Source: Spirochaetota bacterium (GTDB lineage Bacteria > Spirochaetota > UBA4802 > JAFGJZ01). Taken from it: a stretch of DNA of 15,172 bases. Each line of letters begins with the position of its first letter. Positions within the stretch are counted from its first letter, which is position 1. Shown piece after piece: positions 1-7,344 of this stretch. The translations under genes were made by a program, and so were the position numbers. Under the pieces are notes generated by a model. It made no database searches. It was not told the DNA's origin and saw only the letters and a list, made by a program, of their open reading frames with translations. Location: NCBI GenBank assembly GCA_022704645.1, contig JAKJGA010000029.1, positions 1-15,172 of the forward strand, given 5' to 3'.

Positions 1-234
1 GAAAAATCAATCGGAATTTCTTCAAACTGTGTTTCTCCTGAACTTTATATTTCAGTTGGAGATTCTGGTTCAATTGAACATCTAAATGCTCTCAGATCGG
101 CAAAATATATTGTTTCAGTAAATCAGGACTCACGAAACAGATATTCGTATTTTGCTGATCTCGATATAAAATGCGATATTTCTAAATTTTTGCACCGACT
201 TGACGAAAAAATTTCAAAAATTCTAAAATTATAG
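1..234 (+). CDS. etfA: Electron transfer flavoprotein alpha subunit, C-terminal part (5' truncated)
   Basis: Frame 1 is open from the first base to a TAG at 232-234 and gives the last 77 residues of a protein. The fragment follows the FAD-binding C-terminal domain of EtfA: SPELYISVG matches the family APELYIAVG, GDSGSIEH matches GISGAIQH, SVNQD matches AINKD, and FADLDI matches the VADYGI region. EtfA pairs with EtfB to carry electrons from flavin dehydrogenases to a quinone oxidoreductase or a bifurcating partner in the cytoplasm. The His of the SGxIxH motif, the Asn of the SVN segment and the late Asp are kept. The usual QTG segment reads ISS and GIS reads GDS, so this is a divergent member. 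The gene starts upstream of the window, and an etfB neighbour would be expected there. The assignment rests on the C-terminal domain only. Confidence 0.85.
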   Translation, partial: EKSIGISSNCVSPELYISVGDSGSIEHLNALRSAKYIVSVNQDSRNRYSYFADLDIKCDISKFLHRLDEKISKILKL

Positions 235-242
235 ATTATAAT
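200..242 (+). promoter_or_regulatory. Candidate promoter for the TPR lipoprotein-dprA pair
   Basis: TTGACG at 200-205 and TAAAAT at 224-229 are separated by 18 bases, resembling sigma-70 -35 and -10 boxes. A perfect TATAAT also occurs at 237-242, just after the etfA stop, without a good -35 at standard spacing. Such matches arise easily by chance in AT-rich DNA, and simple read-through from etfA across the 25-base gap is equally possible. Confidence 0.3.
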
Positions 243-259
243 TCCGTATAAGGTGTTGT

Positions 260-997
260 ATGAAAAAAATATATAAAATATCAGCATTGTTAATTTTTGC
301 GGTAATTTTTTCAGCCGGATGTGATAAGAATCCTGCTGAGTATCTAAAACTAAAATCAGTTAAAATAGCCGAAGGCAGTGAATCCGGCGGTGAAAAGTCG
401 CTTGAGGATTTGCGTGATGAAGCAAAGGAGTATGAGGATGAGATTAATACTCAGGTTCAGGCTTCGGCAAAATTAGGGCCGGTATACGAAAAACTCGGAA
501 TAAAATATGCTGAAACAAAATCTTGGGATTTGTCAATTGATTCGCTTGAAAAAGCTTTGAAATACGGAAATGACTCGGCAAAGGTTCATTTTTATCTAGG
601 TGCCGCCTATTCGAACAGAGGAATGAATCTTGGAGAAAAAACTGATTTTGAAAAAGCAGTTTTTCATTATAAAAAATCTCTCGAGAAAAATTCTTCAAAT
701 AGTGAAGCTCTTTACGGACTTGCCTTTACAGAATTTTACGGATTAGGAGATAAGGAAAACGGTCTGAAAAAGATGAAGGTTGTTGCAGATTCGGACGAGA
801 GAAATATTAACGCGCGTTTTGCCCTTGGCAGAATGTATTATGAATCAGGAAACGCAGCAAGTGCATTATCCGTTTACGAGGATATTTATTCATACGCGCA
901 GAGTATGCCGTCATCATCAAAAAAAGATGATTATATAAAAAACGCAAAAGCTAATATCGATCAAATAACCGCATCTTACGGAAACAGTTCAAAATGA
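260..997 (+). CDS. TPR-repeat lipoprotein
   Basis: The 245-residue product starts with a lipoprotein signal: two lysines, a hydrophobic core and FSAGC, with Cys21 as the likely lipidated residue. A serine at -3 of the lipobox is unusual for enterics but accepted in spirochaetes. After a charged linker (about 35-65) come helical tetratricopeptide-like repeats at about 70-102, 108-142, 148-178 and 183-213. They show typical spacing of small and aromatic residues, for example HFYLGAAYSNRG and ARFALGRMYYESGN. TPR domains bind other proteins, so this is probably an envelope-anchored scaffold or assembly factor, but the partner cannot be told. AAGGTG at 250-255 is a reasonable ribosome site. The gene lies 25 bases after etfA and overlaps dprA by ATGA, so it is co-transcribed with dprA. 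The lipoprotein and TPR calls are firm. The role is unknown. Confidence 0.85.
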   Translation: MKKIYKISALLIFAVIFSAGCDKNPAEYLKLKSVKIAEGSESGGEKSLEDLRDEAKEYEDEINTQVQASAKLGPVYEKLGIKYAETKSWDLSIDSLEKALKYGNDSAKVHFYLGAAYSNRGMNLGEKTDFEKAVFHYKKSLEKNSSNSEALYGLAFTEFYGLGDKENGLKKMKVVADSDERNINARFALGRMYYESGNAASALSVYEDIYSYAQSMPSSSKKDDYIKNAKANIDQITASYGNSSK

Positions 998-2082
998 TTC
1001 AGCATCTGCTGGCTCTTTCTATTTCCGCACGTCTCGGGGAAAAAAGAATCACATCGCTTTTAAGCGACTATACTCCTTCTGAAATAATCGGGATTATGGG
1101 CGGAAATTGTCTTCGTACTGTTTCACATGCAGAACCATATTATGGAACTGATCCCATGAAAGCTGCTGAAAAAATTTTAGATCTTTCCGGTAAAATCGGC
1201 TTTGAGCTCATTTCTATTACAGATAAGTCATATCCGCTTCTGCTGCATGAAATAGATTCACCACCTATAATTCTTTATTGTTCACGAAAGCCTGATTTTA
1301 ATGATTGTTTTTCAATAGTCGGAACCAGAATGAGCGACAGAATCTCTGAAAAAATAGCATTCACGATTTCCAGATTATTATCTGAAAGCGGCTATACTAT
1401 AATAAGCGGTTTAGCTGCCGGAATTGATAGATTTGCTCATCTCGGAGCCTTAAAAGGCGGATCGACGGTCGGAGTTATGGCCGGCGGGATCGATCAGCAT
1501 TATCCATATTCGAACAATGATATTTACGCGATGATAAGAGCTTCGCAATCCTCAGCTTTTATTACCGAAATACCGCCGTTTATAAAGGGTCAGAAATGGT
1601 CTTTTGTGAGGCGCAACCGCATTATAAGCGGCCTGTCCCGGTGGACTCTTGTGGTTCAGGCTGGTGAGAAGAGCGGAGCAATGATTACAGCAAGATGCGC
1701 TCTTGAACAGAATCGTGAAGTTATGGCCTGTCCTGGAAATACGTTTGATCAGAGTTATTACGGGTGCGCAAGGCTGATCCGGCAGGGAGCCGCACTTATT
1801 TCTTCAATTGATGATGTTTTTGAGGAAATGGGAATAAAAAATTCCGAGATTAGTAAAAGTAAAGAATTAACTCTTTTATCAAGCCGGAAAATAAAGACAA
1901 AAGACAATAATGATATTATTAACGCGATTAAAAATAATAATCTTAATGATATTGATTCTATATCCAGATTTTTAAATGTAAAAATCAGCGATATCGCTGA
2001 AGCTGTTACTCTTCTTGAGATAGAAGGTGAGCTGCATAGAGAGGGGAATAAAATTTTTCTAAATAAAAAAATATTTATCTGA
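994..2082 (+). CDS. dprA: DNA processing protein DprA (Smf)
   Basis: DprA binds incoming single-stranded DNA during natural transformation and loads RecA. It also occurs widely in non-competent bacteria. The 362-residue product has the family Rossmann-like core: SIVGTR at 107-112, GLAAGID at 139-145, GGIDQHYP near 164-171, FVRRNRIISGLS at 204-215, KSGAMITA at 226-233, PGN at 247-249 and GCARLIRQGA at 257-266. An N-terminal helical part (1-90) and a C-terminal winged-helix-like segment (about 300-362) complete the usual layout, and the length is normal. The ATG shares ATGA with the TPR lipoprotein stop, which indicates translational coupling. No com genes are visible here, so competence cannot be inferred from this window alone. 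Confidence 0.96.
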   Translation: MIQHLLALSISARLGEKRITSLLSDYTPSEIIGIMGGNCLRTVSHAEPYYGTDPMKAAEKILDLSGKIGFELISITDKSYPLLLHEIDSPPIILYCSRKPDFNDCFSIVGTRMSDRISEKIAFTISRLLSESGYTIISGLAAGIDRFAHLGALKGGSTVGVMAGGIDQHYPYSNNDIYAMIRASQSSAFITEIPPFIKGQKWSFVRRNRIISGLSRWTLVVQAGEKSGAMITARCALEQNREVMACPGNTFDQSYYGCARLIRQGAALISSIDDVFEEMGIKNSEISKSKELTLLSSRKIKTKDNNDIINAIKNNNLNDIDSISRFLNVKISDIAEAVTLLEIEGELHREGNKIFLNKKIFI

Positions 2083-2101
2083 CCAAATAATGACATCTTG
2101 C

Positions 2102-2128
2102 TTGACAAAGTAATACTCGTGATATTTG
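2102..2128 (+). promoter_or_regulatory. Weak candidate promoter before kamA
   Basis: A perfect TTGACA -35 box lies at 2102-2107 in the 101-base dprA-kamA gap. The best -10 candidate is the poor TATTTG at 2123-2128 with a 15-base spacer. Downstream, two mutually exclusive 4-bp GC hairpins (2137-2155 and 2153-2164) precede the ribosome site. The call rests mainly on the -35 match. Confidence 0.25.
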
Positions 2129-2183
2129 AATGCAGTCGCGTTTTTATTATTCGCGGTTTTCCGCTTAAGGCAGGAAGTAAAAA

Positions 2184-3446
2184 ATGGAAATTTCCTTTGA
2201 CTCTTTTCTTCACAATGAGGAAGACCCTCCCAGCAAAGGAGATTCGGCTGATGTCCCGCTTCCCGCGGTTTCTTCAATAGAAGGAAATAATGTCCGGACA
2301 TTAAGACCCAAAAAGCTTCCGTTTACATTTTCTGAACAAACTGCTTCATTTTACAGGAAGCATTTCCCATATTCAACGCCCCATGACTGGTGCGATTGGC
2401 ATTGGCAGATTAAAAACCGTATAACAACTCTTTCTGTACTTGAAAGGATCGTTGATCTCAGAGACGATGAACGATCTGCTTTACAATGTGACATCAAAGG
2501 ACTTCCTTTCTCGGTTACGCCGTATTATATGAGTTTGGTCGCAGCTGATAATTCTGATTCATCTCTACGTAAAACCGTTATCCCTAGGATAGACGAAAGG
2601 AGAATTTCTGAAGGAGAGGAAATAGACCCCTTGTCAGAAGAATCTGATTCTCCTTTACCGGGGATTATTCACCGTTATCCTGATAGAGTTCTATTTCTTG
2701 TAACTGAATTTTGTTCGGTTTTTTGCCGCTATTGCACCCGTTCAAGAATGGTAACGGAAAAAAAGACAATTTCAAAGCGGCAGTGGGAAAATGGGATTGA
2801 GTATATACGTAATCATCCCGAAATCCGTGATGTGCTGATTTCAGGCGGTGATCCGCTTACTCTTCCGACTGAAAAACTCGACTGGCTTCTCGGCAAGCTT
2901 AGAGAGATTAAACATGTCGAAATAATTAGAATTGGAACAAAAGTTCCGGCTGTTCTTCCTCAGCGCATTACAAACGGGCTTGTTGCAAAATTAAAAAAAC
3001 ATCATCCACTTTGGATAAGTGTTCATTTCACTCATCCTGATGAGTTTACAGAAGAAGCTGCTGAAGCCTGCCGCCGGCTGGCTAATGCCGGAATTCCGCT
3101 TGGGAGTCAGACAGTTCTATTGAAAGAGGTAAATGATTCAGTTGATGTTATGAAGCCTCTTGTTCACTCTCTTCTGAAAAACAGGGTTAAGCCGTATTAT
3201 CTTTATCAATGCGATCCTATAGTTGGTTCATCGCATTTTCGGACTAAAGTTTCCAAGGGTATTGAGATAATAGAGTCTCTCCGCGGTCATACGTCAGGGT
3301 ATGCGGTTTTTAATTATGTTATTGATGCGCCCGGTGGCGGCGGCAAAATACCTCTTCTTCCGGAGTATTTTAAGGGTAGGGACGAGAAAGGAAACATAAT
3401 TCTTCGAAATTATGAAGGAAATATTTTCTCATATCCTGATTTTTGA
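2184..3446 (+). CDS. kamA: KamA-family radical SAM aminomutase (lysine 2,3-aminomutase type), lacking the C-terminal zinc tail
   Basis: The family moves the alpha-amino group of lysine to the beta carbon using S-adenosylmethionine, a 4Fe-4S cluster and PLP. The 420-residue protein shows the cluster motif CSVFCRYC (Cys177, 181, 184), the SAM-contacting GGD (221-223) and the PLP lysine Lys388 in APGGGGK. Asp344 (YQCD) and Asp381 (VIDAPG) match the two aspartates that hold the lysine side-chain amine in the clostridial enzyme, so lysine or a lysyl residue is the likely substrate rather than glutamate. The protein ends soon after RNYEGNIFSY. The cysteine-rich zinc-binding C-terminal tail of clostridial KamA is absent, and the N-terminus is extended by about 45 residues instead. 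AGGA at 2172-2175 supports this ATG. Likely roles are free beta-lysine formation or EF-P lysine modification as in EpmB. No EpmA, EF-P or beta-lysine acetyltransferase gene is in view. Confidence 0.88.
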   Translation: MEISFDSFLHNEEDPPSKGDSADVPLPAVSSIEGNNVRTLRPKKLPFTFSEQTASFYRKHFPYSTPHDWCDWHWQIKNRITTLSVLERIVDLRDDERSALQCDIKGLPFSVTPYYMSLVAADNSDSSLRKTVIPRIDERRISEGEEIDPLSEESDSPLPGIIHRYPDRVLFLVTEFCSVFCRYCTRSRMVTEKKTISKRQWENGIEYIRNHPEIRDVLISGGDPLTLPTEKLDWLLGKLREIKHVEIIRIGTKVPAVLPQRITNGLVAKLKKHHPLWISVHFTHPDEFTEEAAEACRRLANAGIPLGSQTVLLKEVNDSVDVMKPLVHSLLKNRVKPYYLYQCDPIVGSSHFRTKVSKGIEIIESLRGHTSGYAVFNYVIDAPGGGGKIPLLPEYFKGRDEKGNIILRNYEGNIFSYPDF

Positions 3447-3498
3447 CTCATTCTGTTTTTCAGTAGAGTCCAAAAAATATTCTTGCCTAATAAATAAG

Positions 3499-3538
3499 CC
3501 TGGAAATAATCACAAATAATGCCTTATTTCAGGTTTTT
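3499..3538 (+). terminator. Probable rho-independent terminator after kamA
   Basis: CCT-GAAATAA (3499-3501 and 3503-3509, with one bulged G) can pair with TTATTTC-AGG (3524-3533) around a 14-base loop, followed by five T residues (3534-3538). The bulge, the AT-rich stem and an alternative pairing (AAATAAG 3492-3498 with CTTATTT 3523-3529) make it weaker than a textbook terminator. Its place 50 bases after the kamA stop fits the role. Confidence 0.5.
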
Positions 3539-3543
3539 CCGTT

Positions 3544-3549
3544 TATAAT
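3544..3549 (+). promoter_or_regulatory. Candidate -10 box for smc
   Basis: A perfect TATAAT lies 19 bases before the smc start, with GGAG at 3559-3562 as ribosome site. No convincing -35 hexamer exists at 16-18 bases upstream, where the DNA is the 3' arm of the terminator hairpin. A start here would give a leader of only about 12 bases. Confidence 0.35.
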
Positions 3550-3567
3550 CAGAATTTTGGAGTTCAT

Positions 3568-6303
3568 ATGTTTCTTAAGTCGATGGAGCTCTTCGGTTTC
3601 AAGTCATTTGCCGACAGGACAAAAATAGAATTTGAGCAGGGTATCACAGTTATTGTCGGACCTAATGGTTGCGGAAAATCAAATATTGTTGATTCTGTGA
3701 AATGGGTTCTTGGAGAGAAGCAGGCTAAGAATATCCGCGGCGAAAAAATGGAAGATGTTATTTTCAGCGGAACAGAAAGCAGAAAATTTCTTTCTATTGC
3801 TGAAGTTTCACTGGCATTTAATAATGAAACCCGTTTTCTAGGTTTTGATTCGGATGTTGTAACAGTCACAAGAAGAGTTCTTCGAGATGGAGAGAGTGAA
3901 TATCTAATAAATAAATCGCCTGTCAGACTTAAGGATATTGAACAGCTTTTTATGGATACCGGAATCGGGAAAAGCTCCTATTCTGTCATGGAACAGGGTC
4001 GTATCGATATGATCCTTTCTTCACGTGCGGAAGACCGCCGTTATATTTTTGAAGAAGCTGCCGGAGTATCCCGTTTTAAACTTCAAAAAAAAGAGTCTCT
4101 CAAAAAGCTGATTGAAACCGGAGAAAATCTTGAACGAATAAATGATATTATTCATGAAATAGAAAGAGAAAAGGACTTAAAGGCCAAGCAGGCGGAAAAA
4201 ACCAAAATATATCTTTCTCTCAAAGACGAGATGAAAAAAAATGACATTAAACTTGTTGCGCTTAAGAATAAGGATCTTGTAAAAAGAAGAGAAAAGCTTT
4301 CTGAATCTCTTGCCAAACTCAATTCGGAAAGAGATGAACTTTCTGCGAAGATAAGTTCGGTTTCTACAGAAAATGAAACCGATGAGAAATATAAAAACGA
4401 CATACAGCTTCAGCTTTTTGAGCTAGATAAGAAACTTCATACGTATAAGATAAAAGTTGAAGATATTGATCAGAAGACTGAGAAAAACAAAAAACTTATA
4501 AAAGAGCAGGAAGAACGTTCCCAGATGCTCATCAGCGAGCTTTCTGAAAGAGATAGTTCTAAACTTAAACTAATCGAAGAAAAAGAAAAATCTCTAAAAA
4601 CAGGCGAAGAAATAAACAAGAAAATTGACGAAGATAAAATTCAGCTTAAGAACTGTTTTGATAACCGTAAGCGTAAAATAGAGTTTATTAACGAATCAAG
4701 GGACAGTATTGAGAGAAATAAGTCGGATATTAAGTCTCTTGAAGCAGACCTCTTAAGACTCAGAGAAGATCTTGAAGTTGTAATCAAGCAGCTTATTGAT
4801 GCAATTGATAAAAGAAAAGCTGAACTTATGAATTCTGAGGAAGAAAGACAAAATGTCAGAGGAGATATTCATTTTAAGTTAAGTACTATTTCTAATAAAT
4901 TGAATGAAGCAAAAGAATTTTTGCGAAGCGGTGTTTCCAGTGAAGCACTTTCTCTGATTGAGTCTATAAATGTTGAAGATCTTGCATCGAAGATATCCAT
5001 GTTTGAAAGTTATGAAGACGGATTTCGAACCATTCTTTTTGATAAGACCGGTATTCATGCGCAGAAGGAAAATATTGATTCGAGGATAAGAGAGAAAACT
5101 GCATCAATTGAAAATAAGCGTGCGGAAAATCAGAATCTCGAAAATGCTATTGCGGAAGCTCAACATGAACTGGAAAGCATCAATGAAATGATTACCCGAA
5201 TCGAAAAAGATCTTTCGCGTAACGACAGTGAGAGAAGCTGGATAGAAAAACATATCGAATCACTCGAAAGACAGATTCTTGATATAGTAAGACATATTGA
5301 GAGCATTAAGACGGAAATATCTAAATCAGAGAAACACATTTCGGAATTAAATGCCGAGATTGAAGACTGGAAGATCAGGCTTGTTGAATTTAATGAGAGA
5401 ACCCAGAGTCTTCATGGAAAAATTGAAGAAAATAAAGTTAAGAAAGATGAAATTGAAAACCGTATTAAAGGACGTAAAGAATCTACAATAGTAGATATGG
5501 ATAATCTCAATAAAATCAATCAAAGAATCGGAGAATGTGATAAAAACGTAGTAGAATATGACTATAAGCTTTCTTCACTTGAAGAATATTTATGGATAGA
5601 ATATGAAAAAAAATTATCCGATCTTAACAATGTTAAAGTTGATGAATTTGAAATTTCATCTTTGAACGAAGAAATTCAGAAAATAAAAAAGAAAATAAGC
5701 GATCTTGGCCCGATAAATAATCTTGCTATAGAAGAATTCGCTGATCTCAAAAAACGTTTTGAGTATTATATTGAACAAAAACAGGATATTGAGAAAGCCA
5801 GACAGGATATAATGTCAGTTATAGAAGAAATCAACAATACTTCAATAAATATGTTTCTTGAGACGTTTGAGCAGATCCGAAAAAATTTCAGCCAGATTTT
5901 TCAACAACTTTTTGAAGGCGGACAGGCTGATGTAGCTTTGACAGATCCGGAAAAGATTCTTGATAGCGGAATTGACATTACAGTGAGGCCTCCAGGCAAG
6001 AAACCTAAAAGCATTACATTGCTTTCGGGTGGAGAAAGGTCACTTACGGCAATCGCTCTGCTTTTTGCAACATATATGGTAAAACCTTCTCCGTTCTGTT
6101 TTCTTGATGAAATTGATGCGGCACTTGACGAATCAAACGTTGAAAGATTTTTACGTATGATGAAACAATTCTCACAAAAAACTCAGTTTATAATGATTTC
6201 TCATAATAAGAAATCAATGAGTGTCGGTTCGTCTCTTTATGGAATTACTATGGAAGAACCCGGGGTTTCACGTGTAATTTCAGTTAAACTCGATAGAAAA
6301 TAA
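3568..6303 (+). CDS. smc: Chromosome segregation ATPase SMC, short form with reduced hinge
   Basis: SMC dimers with ScpA and ScpB form a ring that folds and separates chromosomes. The N-terminal head carries Walker A GPNGCGKSN (31-39) and the typical opening KSMELFGFKSFADRT. The C-terminal head carries signature LSGGE (819-823), Walker B FCFLDEID (843-850) and the D-loop ALDES, so both ATPase halves are complete. Two long coiled-coil arms (about 175-450 and 510-755) are rich in Lys, Glu, Ile and Leu. The full length is 911 residues, against roughly 1,150-1,200 for most bacterial SMCs. The region between the arms (about 455-510) is far too small for the canonical glycine-rich hinge of about 150 residues. 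It contains instead a short segment with FRTILFDKTGIHAQKE. No frameshift is visible. GGAG at 3559-3562 sets the start. The gene leads a cluster of envelope genes after a 48-base gap. Confidence 0.95.
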   Translation: MFLKSMELFGFKSFADRTKIEFEQGITVIVGPNGCGKSNIVDSVKWVLGEKQAKNIRGEKMEDVIFSGTESRKFLSIAEVSLAFNNETRFLGFDSDVVTVTRRVLRDGESEYLINKSPVRLKDIEQLFMDTGIGKSSYSVMEQGRIDMILSSRAEDRRYIFEEAAGVSRFKLQKKESLKKLIETGENLERINDIIHEIEREKDLKAKQAEKTKIYLSLKDEMKKNDIKLVALKNKDLVKRREKLSESLAKLNSERDELSAKISSVSTENETDEKYKNDIQLQLFELDKKLHTYKIKVEDIDQKTEKNKKLIKEQEERSQMLISELSERDSSKLKLIEEKEKSLKTGEEINKKIDEDKIQLKNCFDNRKRKIEFINESRDSIERNKSDIKSLEADLLRLREDLEVVIKQLIDAIDKRKAELMNSEEERQNVRGDIHFKLSTISNKLNEAKEFLRSGVSSEALSLIESINVEDLASKISMFESYEDGFRTILFDKTGIHAQKENIDSRIREKTASIENKRAENQNLENAIAEAQHELESINEMITRIEKDLSRNDSERSWIEKHIESLERQILDIVRHIESIKTEISKSEKHISELNAEIEDWKIRLVEFNERTQSLHGKIEENKVKKDEIENRIKGRKESTIVDMDNLNKINQRIGECDKNVVEYDYKLSSLEEYLWIEYEKKLSDLNNVKVDEFEISSLNEEIQKIKKKISDLGPINNLAIEEFADLKKRFEYYIEQKQDIEKARQDIMSVIEEINNTSINMFLETFEQIRKNFSQIFQQLFEGGQADVALTDPEKILDSGIDITVRPPGKKPKSITLLSGGERSLTAIALLFATYMVKPSPFCFLDEIDAALDESNVERFLRMMKQFSQKTQFIMISHNKKSMSVGSSLYGITMEEPGVSRVISVKLDRK

Positions 6304-6351
6304 TGTAACTTTTTTTTAATTTTTTGTCTTAATTTTGATTACGGAGGATAT

Positions 6352-7344
6352 ATGAGAAAAATACTTGTTGCGGTTTTATTTTCTTTTCCTTTATTCGCCG
6401 ATGACACATTGATTATCAAAAATACTAAAGTCAGTTATGACCCAAGCGAAAATATAATTAGAATAGAGTGGGAAGATCTGGGATATAATTCTTATGCCGT
6501 ATTTCGATCTGACAAAATGGATTCTGATTTTGTTCAAATTGCTGTTGTCGAAAATTCTAATGTTTATGAAGATGCAGATGTTGAAAAAGGCATATATTAT
6601 TGGTATAAGATTTTGCCTATATCTAAAACTGATAATGAATTACCTGCGGATAAATTTATTTCTGAAGAAAAATACATTTCTTTTAATCTTCAAATAAAAA
6701 CAAATTCGCCTGATACAAAGAATTCTGACACTATAAGTGACAGCAATTCAAATCCGCTCCCTGTTTATTCTGCGTATTGTTCAAAGCCAATACCATCAGG
6801 TATGCCGCTTGATGAACTTTTAAATGAAAAGAAGCAAACTGTTATAACTCCCAAAGATCCCGTGCAATTGACTTTGTATAACAAACGTATTAATTATCTC
6901 AAAAAGTTTTATATGAATAATATTAAACTTTCTCTCGTTATGAGTTTTTCAAAACAATATATTAAAAGCGGAGAATTGCGTATTTTTGACAAATTCATGA
7001 ATTATGAATTAAATGAAGGTCAAAGAAAGATTGTTTTTTTTGGTACTGATTATGATTATGCAGTTGAATTTGAATCAAAAAAAATTTTCAGCATTTTAAA
7101 CGGTTCTGAAGATGCAGACCTTAAAGAACTTCTTTTAAAGAATGCTGAAACATTTTGTCTTTATTCAGGTGAAAAGCCTTTTGTCGACAAAGACGGAATA
7201 ACGCGTTATATTCATACCTTTGATGCGGTGGGTCTTTCAACCCGTTATTTGAAAAATGACAAAGATTGGAAAAAGAAAACTATTATGGTTTCAACATCAA
7301 GAAAAGATTTGCAGCAGAAGCTTCAAAATGCTCAACGCAGATAA
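6352..7344 (+). CDS. Exported protein with N-terminal fibronectin-III-like domain, function unknown
   Basis: The 330-residue product starts with a signal peptide (MRKILVAVLF core) with probable cleavage after Leu-Phe-Ala16. Residues about 20-115 read like a fibronectin type III or related beta-sandwich: alternating strands, IRIEWED (Trp40), YNSYAVFRSD, VYEDADV and GIYYWYKILPIS resemble the strand pattern and the tyrosine corner of that fold. A Ser/Asn/Asp-rich linker follows (about 115-140). The C-terminal half (about 150-320) is unrecognised. It is mixed helix and strand with many aromatic and charged residues, including GTDYDYAVEF. A strong GGAGG at 6343-6347 gives the start. The gene sits 48 bases after smc and overlaps vanW by 17 bases, so it is probably translated together with the exported proteins downstream. 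It may be a surface or periplasmic binding or assembly protein. The fold call is moderate and the role unknown. Confidence 0.75.
   Translation: MRKILVAVLFSFPLFADDTLIIKNTKVSYDPSENIIRIEWEDLGYNSYAVFRSDKMDSDFVQIAVVENSNVYEDADVEKGIYYWYKILPISKTDNELPADKFISEEKYISFNLQIKTNSPDTKNSDTISDSNSNPLPVYSAYCSKPIPSGMPLDELLNEKKQTVITPKDPVQLTLYNKRINYLKKFYMNNIKLSLVMSFSKQYIKSGELRIFDKFMNYELNEGQRKIVFFGTDYDYAVEFESKKIFSILNGSEDADLKELLLKNAETFCLYSGEKPFVDKDGITRYIHTFDAVGLSTRYLKNDKDWKKKTIMVSTSRKDLQQKLQNAQRR

Noticed and set aside
2137..2164. GC hairpins before kamA as a riboswitch or terminator
   Set aside because: The stems are only 4 bp and have no T run or conserved aptamer features.
2059..2301. Open frames on both strands around the dprA-kamA gap
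   Set aside because: They lack ribosome sites and family motifs and overlap the well-supported dprA or kamA.
7256..7327. Upstream in-frame ATG that would extend the VanW protein by 24 residues
   Set aside because: It overlaps the previous gene by 89 bases and places a charged stretch before the signal peptide. ATG 7328 opens straight into the signal peptide.
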